Below are positions 1 to 5,500 of a DNA stretch of 5,561 nucleotides, piece after piece (within the stretch, counting starts at the first letter, position 1; each line of letters starts with the position of its first letter). The stretch is taken from the NCBI GenBank assembly GCA_031289875.1, contig JAITOO010000219.1, forward strand, positions 1 to 5,561, given 5' to 3'. This DNA is from Flavobacteriaceae bacterium. Its GTDB lineage: Bacteria > Bacteroidota > Bacteroidia > Flavobacteriales > Weeksellaceae. Both the position numbers and the translations under genes were made by a program. A model generated the notes under the pieces. The model did no database searches. It was not told the DNA's origin and saw only the letters and a list, made by a program, of their open reading frames with translations.

Positions 1-35
1 AGGTATGGATACGACTTGAAACGAAAGCAGTAATT

Positions 36-362
36 TTACATCTTAATTCCGCTGCGGTCGGCAAAATATTCTGCAAATTTGCGTATTTCGTCGGCGACAT
101 CTTCCTCGCCGGTAGCGCTTTGGTAAGAGTCTCCCATTGAAAGAAAAATCTGATGAAAAAAGCGTTTCATCTCGTCCACAGGCATTTCTTTTGTCCACAG
201 GTCAATGCGCAGAGCTTCCTGTGCGCCGCCGTCCCATACGGAGAGCATCACCGCTTGGGTTTCTGCACCGACCACGCCGCCGTCGGGCGCTGCCCAAACG
301 ATTTTTTCAGGAATATGATTTTCGTCTAATTCTATATTGAAATTAATTTCCGACTGTTTCAT
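36..362 (-). CDS. gldC: GldC-like gliding motility protein
   Basis: A 108-residue protein with no signal peptide, membrane segment or lipobox, so it is expected in the cytoplasm. It is recognised as GldC by its length (the family is about 110 residues) and by conserved blocks: a 'DENHIPEKIVW' stretch (residues 13-23), 'DGG' (27-29), 'AETQAVMLSVWD' (33-44), 'LRIDLWTKEMPVDEMKRFFHQ' core (51-71) and a C-terminal 'FAEYFADRSG'. GldC was found beside GldB in Flavobacterium johnsoniae, where it contributes to gliding; its biochemical role is not established. The ATG at 362 lies inside the end of gldB (20-bp overlap), so the two are almost certainly co-transcribed and perhaps translationally coupled. 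No Shine-Dalgarno sequence precedes it, which is normal for the phylum. Much of the gene is clearly richer in G+C than gldB. The family assignment is firm; a role in motility in this organism is inferred. Confidence 0.93.
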   Translation of the reverse strand: MKQSEINFNIELDENHIPEKIVWAAPDGGVVGAETQAVMLSVWDGGAQEALRIDLWTKEMPVDEMKRFFHQIFLSMGDSYQSATGEEDVADEIRKFAEYFADRSGIKM

Positions 363-1431
363 TTTTCTCTTTTTGAGTGTTTTTTTCTATGGTTGGGTTG
401 TCGTTTTTTGAGTCGATTTGTGAGGAATCTTTCTCATTATCAGTTTCTTTCGGTTTATATTTTGACTGAGCGAAAATTTCTTCTGCATTCGGATTTTTAA
501 TCATGTCCTGCAATTTCGTCTCAGAATTTTGCAACAGATATTTCAGGCAAATCTGCCAGCCGATCCAGCAGCCGATTTGTCCGGGGCTTTGTTGGTCGAT
601 GTTGTTGTAAAACTTTGAAAACGGCGCAATAGATAAAAATCGTTCGCCCAAGGCTGTGTTATCGCTGAAAACGTAATTGTTCTGCACGAAATATTGCCAA
701 ACTTGAAATTCATTTTCCTTCGCCCAATCTATCTGTGGTTGGGTGTAACCGATTTTGTATTCGTCGGGAATGTTGGGCAGAAAAGCGTCTATTAAAGTGA
801 GAATTTTTCCTTCGTAAATCATCAAAGAGAGAAAATTCTGAGATTGCAGGTTTTTAGATACAAATGTTTTGGCGATTTCTCTCGCTGTTTTCGACGATAA
901 ATAAGGCTGAGACATCGTTTTTTGCAGATAATAATCAATCCGCATAATATCGTAATAGCGGTTGCGGTCGCCGAGAAAGCAGTCTGTTGCAATAAACAAA
1001 TAATTTTTTTCGGGAACATAAGTTACGGGATTCAAATAATCTTGACAAAAAGACGAATATAAAAATACCGCAGGTTCTTTAAAATCAGGGTAATAATATT
1101 TGATGTGCCGAAACAAATCCGTCAAGTCCGTTTTAATTTTGTTGTTATCAACTTTTTGCTGAATCTGTTTGTAGATATTAACTTCCAGCGTATCGCTGCG
1201 TTGTTTGTTGTACTGCGCTTCGGAAATATCCGCGTCCAAGAAAAACGGATATTTTTTTTTGAAATCTGCAATCGAAAGATTGTAATTATAAAAATCTTTA
1301 GAGATGTCAATCATTTGAAAATTAACCCCGATATTATTCACATCAACGTCAAAATTTTTTTCCTTTTTTTCTTCAGAACACCCGAAGAACAATATCATCA
1401 AGAAAAAAAACGAAAATTTAAGAAACTTCAT
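343..1431 (-). CDS. gldB: GldB-like gliding motility lipoprotein
   Basis: A 362-residue predicted lipoprotein. I start it at the ATG at 1431 because this places a lysine-bearing N-terminus before a hydrophobic run (residues 6-16) and a lipobox-like 'LFFGC' with Cys18 as the lipidation site; a longer TTG start at 1458 would add nine residues ahead of the signal peptide. GldB family features include 'FKKKYPFFL' near the N-terminus, 'MIYEGKILTLIDAFLP' (204-219), 'IGYTQPQIDWAKENE' (227-241), 'APFSKFYNNID' (269-279), 'SPGQIGCWIGWQI' (282-294) and 'AEEIFAQSKYKP' (316-327). GldB is required for gliding in F. johnsoniae and acts at the cell envelope; its mechanism is unknown. No HExxH metalloprotease motif is present (the only His is in the first half). 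Residues 329-362 form a Lys/Glu/Asn/Asp-rich tail that I do not recall from other GldB proteins. The gene overlaps gldC by 20 bp and diverges from nadE. Confidence 0.93.
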   Translation of the reverse strand: MKFLKFSFFFLMILFFGCSEEKKEKNFDVDVNNIGVNFQMIDISKDFYNYNLSIADFKKKYPFFLDADISEAQYNKQRSDTLEVNIYKQIQQKVDNNKIKTDLTDLFRHIKYYYPDFKEPAVFLYSSFCQDYLNPVTYVPEKNYLFIATDCFLGDRNRYYDIMRIDYYLQKTMSQPYLSSKTAREIAKTFVSKNLQSQNFLSLMIYEGKILTLIDAFLPNIPDEYKIGYTQPQIDWAKENEFQVWQYFVQNNYVFSDNTALGERFLSIAPFSKFYNNIDQQSPGQIGCWIGWQICLKYLLQNSETKLQDMIKNPNAEEIFAQSKYKPKETDNEKDSSQIDSKNDNPTIEKNTQKEKNETVGN

Positions 1432-1439
1432 TATCTTTA
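1432..1439 (+). promoter_or_regulatory. Possible -7 box of the nadE promoter
   Basis: TATCTTTA matches the TAnnTTTG element at all fixed positions but the last (A for G). Transcription would start near 1444-1446, about 25 nt before the nadE ATG at 1470. No TTG -33 element lies at the usual distance upstream, where the sequence is A-rich gldB signal-peptide coding DNA. It is the mirror image of the gldB box. Confidence 0.33.
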
Positions 1440-1455
1440 CACTCAATTTTGAGAG

Positions 1456-1463
1456 CAAAGATA
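1456..1463 (-). promoter_or_regulatory. -7 box of the gldBC promoter
   Basis: Read on the minus strand this is TATCTTTG, an exact match to the Bacteroidota TAnnTTTG -7 element, followed by C. Transcription would begin near 1451, giving a leader of about 20 nt before the gldB ATG at 1431. No TTG/TTTG -33 element is found at the usual spacing upstream, where the sequence is already nadE coding DNA, so the promoter may be weak or need an activator. Confidence 0.5.
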
Positions 1464-1469
1464 CAAATT

Positions 1470-2258
1470 ATGAACACAATAAAAGTAATTTCTTACATAG
1501 TCCATTGGTTAAAAAAATATCACACGCAGTCAGGCACGGCAGGTTTCGTGGTTGGCGTTTCGGGAGGCATTGATTCTGCAGTGGTTTCCACGCTCGCTTC
1601 CCTGACGGGTGCGCCGACGCTTCTGCTTGAAATGCCGATTTATCAGCCCGAAGACCAAATTACCCGCGCACAGGAACATATCAAGCGATTGACGGAGAAA
1701 TTCGAAAACGTCAGTGAGAAAAAAATAGATTTGACAAACACTTTTGACAGTATCGCAGCAGCTCTTCAAGTTGATGATAATCACCAAAATAACAGGCTTT
1801 CGCTTGCAAATACGCGTTCGCGTCTGCGCATGGCGACCTTGTATTATTACGCGGGTTTGTACAAATATTTGGTCATCGGAACGGGCAACAAAGTGGAAGA
1901 TTTCGGTGTGGGATTTTTCACAAAATACGGCGACGGCGGCGTGGACATCAGTCCTATTGCAGACTTGATGAAAAGCCAAGTCTATGAAATTGCCAAAGAA
2001 CTGGGCGTGGCAGAAAGCATTCAGAAAGCCAAACCGACCGACGGGCTGTGGGGCGACGACCGCTCGGACGAAGACCAAATCGGAGCAAGCTATCCTGAGT
2101 TGGAATGGGCTATGAGCGTGCATGAAACGCACAAGGCTGCGGACTTTTCGGGGCGGCAGAAAGAAGTTTTTGAGATTTACAACCGCCTCAACCAAATCGC
2201 ACAGCACAAAATAAACCCGATTCCTGTGTGCAAAATCCCGAAAGAGTTGTTGGAGTAA
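1470..2258 (+). CDS. nadE: NAD+ synthetase, ammonia-dependent type
   Basis: A 262-residue cytoplasmic enzyme of the N-type ATP pyrophosphatase family. It converts nicotinic acid adenine dinucleotide, ATP and ammonia to NAD+, the last step of NAD synthesis. The PP-loop 'SGGIDS' is at residues 31-36. The adenylation and substrate-binding region follows: 'NTRSRLRMATLYYYA' (114-128), 'VIGTGNKVEDFGVGFFTKYGD' (135-155) and 'DISPIADLMKSQV' (159-171), then 'KPTDGLWGDDRSDEDQIG' (188-205) and 'YPELEWAM' (208-215). It lacks the N-terminal nitrilase-like glutaminase domain of the larger glutamine-dependent enzymes, so free ammonia is the likely nitrogen donor. I chose the ATG at 1470; an in-frame TTG at 1449 would add seven residues but lies inside the promoter dyad and has no motif support. 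It diverges from gldB, and I see no clear terminator after its stop codon. Confidence 0.96.
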   Translation: MNTIKVISYIVHWLKKYHTQSGTAGFVVGVSGGIDSAVVSTLASLTGAPTLLLEMPIYQPEDQITRAQEHIKRLTEKFENVSEKKIDLTNTFDSIAAALQVDDNHQNNRLSLANTRSRLRMATLYYYAGLYKYLVIGTGNKVEDFGVGFFTKYGDGGVDISPIADLMKSQVYEIAKELGVAESIQKAKPTDGLWGDDRSDEDQIGASYPELEWAMSVHETHKAADFSGRQKEVFEIYNRLNQIAQHKINPIPVCKIPKELLE

Positions 2259-2336
2259 TTACGGAATTTCAAAACGGTCAAAAAGAGGGATTAAAATAAG
2301 AGGCAACAAACATTTTTATATCCAACGAAAAAAAAT

Positions 2337-2344
2337 TATTTTTG
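2337..2344 (+). promoter_or_regulatory. -7 box of the yebC promoter
   Basis: TATTTTTG is an exact TAnnTTTG match, followed by C. It implies a start near 2349 and a leader of about 28 nt before the ATG at 2377. The expected -33 position holds a T-run (2313-2317) rather than TTTG, so the match there is poor. The rest of the 118-bp gap after nadE (2259-2376) is AT-rich, with no gene or clear hairpin. Confidence 0.5.
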
Positions 2345-2376
2345 CAGTTACAAATTTTACAAAGAATTTAAAAGTT

Positions 2377-3120
2377 ATGGGACGCGCATTTGAATATAGA
2401 AAAGCTACCAAATTTGCCCGCTGGGACAGAATGGCTAAGCAATTTAGCCGCATTGGAAGAGAAATTGCCATCGCCGTGAAAACGGGCGGTATCCACCCCG
2501 AATCCAATCCTGCCTTGCGCCGCTGCCTTTTAAACGCCAAAGGCGTGAACATGCCGAAAGACAATGTCGAAAGAGCCATTAAAAAAGCTTCAGGCGCAGA
2601 TGCAGAGCAGTACGACGAAATTACTTACGAAGGTTACGCTCCGGGCGGCATTGCCGTATTTTTGGAATGTACCACCAACAACTCCACGCGCACCGTTGCC
2701 AATGTGCGGGCGATTTTTAATAAATTTGACGGAAATCTTGGAAAAAACGGAGAACTCGCTTTTATTTTCGACCGAAAAGGAATTTTTACCATTGATAGAG
2801 CCGCCATTAAACTTGATTGGGAAGACTTTGAATTAGAGATGATTGATGCAGGCGCAGAAGAAATCGAAGAAGATGAGGGCGAAATCATCATCACTTCTTC
2901 ATTTGAAGATTTCGGGGCGGTGAGCCACAAGTTTGAAGAACTTGGAATTGAACCCAAAAGCGCTGAATTACAGAGATTTCCGAATACCACCAAAAGTCTT
3001 CCGCCGGAACAGGCGCAGACCGTCATGAAAATGATTGAAAAATTTGAGGACGACGACGATATACAGCACGTTTTCCACAATATGGAAATCTCGGAAGAAT
3101 TGCAACAGGCAATGAGTTAA
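2377..3120 (+). CDS. yebC: YebC/PmpR/TACO1 family protein
   Basis: A 247-residue soluble protein of usual length for the YebC/PmpR family. Family marks are 'KQFSRIGREIAIAVKTGG' (21-38), 'NPALRRCLLNAKGVNMPKDNVERAIKKASG' region (44-73), 'YEGYAPGGIAV' (84-94; most members have Gly at the position of Ala88), 'NNSTRTVANVRAIFNKFDGNLG' region and a C-terminal 'DDDDIQHVFHNMEI'. The N-terminus reads 'MGRAFEYRKATKFARWDRMA' instead of the common 'MAGHSKW' start, a variant I associate with Bacteroidota. Family members have been described as DNA-binding regulators (PmpR) and, for mitochondrial TACO1 and bacterial YebC2, as translation factors that help ribosomes through difficult stretches such as polyproline. 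Sequence alone does not say which applies. It appears to be a single gene with its own -7 box; an AT-rich hairpin follows the stop codon. Confidence 0.93.
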   Translation: MGRAFEYRKATKFARWDRMAKQFSRIGREIAIAVKTGGIHPESNPALRRCLLNAKGVNMPKDNVERAIKKASGADAEQYDEITYEGYAPGGIAVFLECTTNNSTRTVANVRAIFNKFDGNLGKNGELAFIFDRKGIFTIDRAAIKLDWEDFELEMIDAGAEEIEEDEGEIIITSSFEDFGAVSHKFEELGIEPKSAELQRFPNTTKSLPPEQAQTVMKMIEKFEDDDDIQHVFHNMEISEELQQAMS

Positions 3121-3160
3121 AAAAAATCGTCTTTTTTACAAAATTAAAACCGATTTTTTT
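3120..3160 (+). terminator. Possible AT-rich terminator after yebC
   Basis: A perfect 10-bp inverted repeat starts on the last base of the yebC stop codon: AAAAAAATCG (3120-3129) pairs with CGATTTTTTT (3151-3160) around a 21-base loop. The 3' arm supplies the T-run expected of an intrinsic terminator. The stem has only two G-C pairs and the loop is large, so it would be weak; the arms are partly just A- and T-runs. Confidence 0.35.
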
Positions 3161-3170
3161 CGTTATATAA

Positions 3171-3199
3171 AGAGTTGAAAACCATTAACTCTCGGTTTT
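3171..3199. repeat. Two interleaved 6-bp inverted repeats
   Basis: AGAGTT (3171-3176) pairs with AACTCT (3187-3192), and AAAACC (3178-3183) pairs with GGTTTT (3194-3199). The arms alternate (A, B, A', B'), so the two hairpins compete with each other. The second 3' arm is shared with the dyad at 3193-3215. This lies upstream of the predicted transcription start of the kinase operon, so it could only act as DNA or in a transcript reading through from yebC. Short repeats of this kind can arise by chance in AT-rich DNA. Confidence 0.3.
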
Positions 3200-3215
3200 G
3201 CACCGGCAAAATCCG
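3193..3215. promoter_or_regulatory. Operator-like dyad before the kinase promoter
   Basis: CGGTTTTGC (3193-3201) is complementary to GCAAAA-T-CCG (3206-3215) with one unpaired T at 3212 and a 4-base centre ACCG. The 9-bp arms end exactly one base before the -7 box and cover the -33 region, including a TTTTG (3196-3200) that could itself serve as the -33 element, although its 15-bp spacing to the -7 box is shorter than the usual 19 or so. No T-run follows, so it does not look like a terminator. Its position fits an operator; the bound protein is unknown. Confidence 0.4.
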
Positions 3216-3223
3216 TAACTTTG
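3216..3223 (+). promoter_or_regulatory. -7 box of the kinase-regulator operon
   Basis: TAACTTTG is an exact TAnnTTTG match, followed by C. It ends only four bases before the ATG at 3228, so the transcript would begin at or within a base or two of the start codon and carry essentially no leader. The best -33 candidate is TTTTG at 3196-3200, with shorter than normal spacing. Confidence 0.55.
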
Positions 3224-3227
3224 CACC

Positions 3228-4796
3228 ATGAATAAACGGTTTATTCCTATTTTAACGGCATTGATGACCATTTCCCTGATTGTTTTCATCGGGTTGCAGG
3301 TCTTTTGGCTCAAACAGGCGATTGACGCCGGCGAAGAAAATTTTTCTGCTCGAGTTTACAAAGCTTTGGGCAGTTCTTCTACAAGAATTAATACTTACGA
3401 AATCAACAAGTTCTACAAACCATTCAATAATTTTTATCAAAATATCAACGCACAGAAAGATTCCAGCACCGTACAAACAGTCATGAACATTATCGACTCA
3501 CAGTCAGTGCAATACATTATTTATAAAAAGAACATCATCAACAAAAAACCGCTGGCGATTCCCTTTTCTCAAAAAGATACGCTGAAAATCACCAATCTTT
3601 TGACCGACGAGGGAGTTTTGAAAGTCAAAAAAGATTCTCAAATTCAAGCGTTTAAACCGATAGAAGCCCAAATTGAAAATACCATCAGCAGCCCGAAATT
3701 CACGCTTGACGAATTTGCAAGATTAAGTGTCAATCAAATGAGAATTGAGTCGAGAGTAAATGTCAGCCTCATCGATTCCATTGTAAGAGAAGAGTTGAAA
3801 AAGCAGGATATTAACATTGATTTCAAATCGGGTCTCCTGAACAAAGCATTGAAACTCACCAAAATACACAGTGAAGATTTTATTTTGAGCAGCCGTCCGA
3901 GACAAAATTACAACGTGGTTCTTTTCTCCGACGGCAAAGACAACGCAGAATATTACCTTTCCGTTTATTTTCCGAACAAGCAATATTCCGTTCTGAATCC
4001 GATTATCGGAGCCATTGCGCTGACCTTCGCTTCCACATTGATTATCATCGCCATTTACATCGCTTCCATTTACTATATGTCTCAACAGAAGCGGATTGCA
4101 GACATCAAAACGGATTTCATCAACAACATGTCTCACGAGTTTAAAACGCCGATTGCGACAATCAACATCGCCACAGATGCGTTAAATTCTCCCAAAGTGC
4201 AGGCAGACAGCGGGAGAATGGGTTTTTATACCTCTCTCATCAAACAAGAAAACGAACGAATGAAAAAGCAAGTCGAAATGGTCTTGAGAATGTCAAAACT
4301 CGAAAGAAACCAGCTCGAAATGCACTGCGAAGAAACCGATTTGCGCGAGGTGCTGAAAAACAGCGTGAAGACAATCCGCGTACAAGTGGAGCAGCGCGGC
4401 GGAAAAATCATCGAAATTTACACTGCCGAAAAACATGTTTCTCAGGTGGACGGCTTCCACCTGACCAACGCTTTTGTGAACATTCTGGACAACGCCAACA
4501 AATATTCTCCCGAAATGCCGGAAATTACATTGAAAACTTATAACGACAACAAAAACAATTATATAGTTGAATTTTCCGATAAAGGAAAAGGGATACCGGA
4601 AAACATACTGAAAAAAATATTCGAGAAATTTTACAGAGAAGAAACCGGCAACATTCATAATGTCAAAGGACACGGATTAGGTTTGGCGTATGTAAAAAAT
4701 ATTATTAACTTGCACAAGGGAACGGTTAAAGTTGCCAGTAAATTGAATCGTGGCACGACTTTCACCGTAACCTTGCCGTTAAATCAAGAAAAATGA
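3228..4796 (+). CDS. Membrane sensor histidine kinase, RprX-like
   Basis: A 522-residue inner-membrane sensor kinase. A first membrane helix (about residues 7-28, after 'MNKR') leads into a periplasmic region of roughly 225 residues that matches no sensor fold I recognise and has no cysteine. A second helix (about 258-284) follows, with little room for a HAMP domain before the HisKA domain: 'FINNMSHEFKTPIA' with phospho-acceptor His303. The HATPase_c domain has the N box 'FVNILDNANKYSP' (416-428), G1 'DKGKGIP' (451-457), F box 'IFEKFYR' and G2 'GHGLGLAY' (481-488), so all catalytic motifs are intact. It should autophosphorylate and pass phosphate to the response regulator encoded next, with a 4-bp overlap. 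Layout and partner resemble RprX of Bacteroides, named for its effect on tetracycline resistance; I leave the symbol blank because many paralogues exist. The ATG at 3228 gives the positive N-terminus before the first helix. Confidence 0.94.
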   Translation: MNKRFIPILTALMTISLIVFIGLQVFWLKQAIDAGEENFSARVYKALGSSSTRINTYEINKFYKPFNNFYQNINAQKDSSTVQTVMNIIDSQSVQYIIYKKNIINKKPLAIPFSQKDTLKITNLLTDEGVLKVKKDSQIQAFKPIEAQIENTISSPKFTLDEFARLSVNQMRIESRVNVSLIDSIVREELKKQDINIDFKSGLLNKALKLTKIHSEDFILSSRPRQNYNVVLFSDGKDNAEYYLSVYFPNKQYSVLNPIIGAIALTFASTLIIIAIYIASIYYMSQQKRIADIKTDFINNMSHEFKTPIATINIATDALNSPKVQADSGRMGFYTSLIKQENERMKKQVEMVLRMSKLERNQLEMHCEETDLREVLKNSVKTIRVQVEQRGGKIIEIYTAEKHVSQVDGFHLTNAFVNILDNANKYSPEMPEITLKTYNDNKNNYIVEFSDKGKGIPENILKKIFEKFYREETGNIHNVKGHGLGLAYVKNIINLHKGTVKVASKLNRGTTFTVTLPLNQEK

Positions 4797-5500
4797 ACAA
4801 AAAAGTAAAATTATTATTAGTCGAAGACGACCCCAGTTTCGGAGCAGTGCTGAAAGATTACCTTACCCTTAACGATTACGACGTTACCCACGCCATCGAC
4901 GGCGAAGACGGACTGGAAAAATTCAAGGCAGACACTTTCGACCTCTGCCTGCTGGACGTGATGATGCCCAAAAAGGACGGCTTTGCGCTGGCAAAAGAAA
5001 TTGTAGATATTAACCCCGATATGCCGATTATGTTCCTCACGGCGAGGAATATGCGGGAAGACATTTTGACCGGATACAAGCTCGGAGCAGACGATTACAT
5101 CACCAAGCCGTTCGACACGGAAGTGCTTTTGTACAAAATCAATGCTGTGCTGCTGAGGAATAACGGAGGCATTTCGGACAGCGCAGAAAACGCCGACAAG
5201 GAAATTTACGAAATTTCAAATTTCAAACTCAACACCAAACTGCGCCAACTCGAAGTCGGTGGGAAACTTTATAAACTCTCGCCGAAAGAAAACGAACTGC
5301 TCAAACTCCTGTGCAGATACAAAAACGATTTAATGCCGAGAGAAGAAGCCTTGACCAAAATCTGGCATAACGATAACTATTTCACTTCCAGAAGTATGGA
5401 TGTTTATATTGCCAAAATCCGAAAATTGCTGAGAAATGACGAAAATGTAGAAATCGTCAATATTCACGGCGAAGGATTCCGCCTGCTGGTGAAAAATTAA
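4793..5500 (+). CDS. OmpR-family response regulator, RprY-like
   Basis: A 235-residue cytoplasmic transcription factor. The receiver domain (about 5-122) has the acidic pair Asp12-Asp13, phospho-acceptor Asp55 in 'LLDVMMPKKDG', Thr83 in 'FLTARN' and Lys105 in 'DDYITKPF', so phosphorylation should work. After a linker (about 123-140), a winged-helix DNA-binding domain (about 141-233) shows 'LSPKENELLKLLC', 'LTKIWHNDNYFTSRSMDVYIAKIRKLL' (recognition-helix region) and the terminal 'NIHGEGFRLL' wing. The start ATG overlaps the kinase stop codon as ATGA, which indicates translational coupling and a cognate pair. Several stretches, such as 'DLCLLDVMMPKKDGFALA' and 'NYFTSRSMDVYIAKIRK', closely resemble what I recall of RprY from Bacteroides and Porphyromonas. 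Target genes cannot be read from this window. After the stop come six T residues and about 55 bp with no gene. Confidence 0.95.
   Translation: MNKKVKLLLVEDDPSFGAVLKDYLTLNDYDVTHAIDGEDGLEKFKADTFDLCLLDVMMPKKDGFALAKEIVDINPDMPIMFLTARNMREDILTGYKLGADDYITKPFDTEVLLYKINAVLLRNNGGISDSAENADKEIYEISNFKLNTKLRQLEVGGKLYKLSPKENELLKLLCRYKNDLMPREEALTKIWHNDNYFTSRSMDVYIAKIRKLLRNDENVEIVNIHGEGFRLLVKN

Larger units (their letters stand above)
1432..1463. repeat. 32-bp imperfect dyad between gldB and nadE
   Basis: Two 15-base arms flank a 2-base centre (1447-1448). The left arm is TATCTTTACACTCAA; the reverse complement of the right arm is TATCTTTGCTCTCAA, so 13 of 15 positions match. The dyad occupies 32 of the 38 bp between the two start codons. 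The outer ends of the arms form facing -7-like boxes. It may be a shared operator, or simply two converging promoter elements that look symmetrical. The inner CTCAA-TT-TTGAG could also form a small hairpin at the 5' end of either transcript. The symmetry is directly visible; any regulatory role is inferred. Confidence 0.6.

Noticed and set aside
1..35. Possible gene end or terminator at the left edge
   Set aside because: Thirty-five bases after the gldC stop codon show no hairpin with a T-run and no coding signal.
137..340. A plus-strand open frame opposite gldC
   Set aside because: Arg/Pro-rich product typical of an antisense reading of a GC-rich conserved gene; gldC is clearly the real gene.
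1449..1469. Upstream TTG starts for nadE (1449) and gldB (1458)
   Set aside because: They would make the two genes overlap head to head within the promoter dyad and add residues with no family support; the ATG at 1470 and the ATG at 1431 (with its signal peptide) fit much better.
1530..2207. A 225-codon open frame on the minus strand opposite nadE
   Set aside because: It lies wholly within the strongly conserved nadE gene, its translation has no recognisable motif, and it has the look of a codon-bias shadow.
2634..3080. A 148-codon minus-strand open frame opposite yebC
   Set aside because: Its Ser-rich product is the mirror of acidic codons in yebC and no promoter box or family motif supports it.
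3171..3199. An H-type RNA pseudoknot or riboswitch before the kinase
   Set aside because: The arms have the right order, but the connecting loops are only 1, 3 and 1 nt, too short to span 6-bp stems, and the element lies upstream of the likely transcription start.
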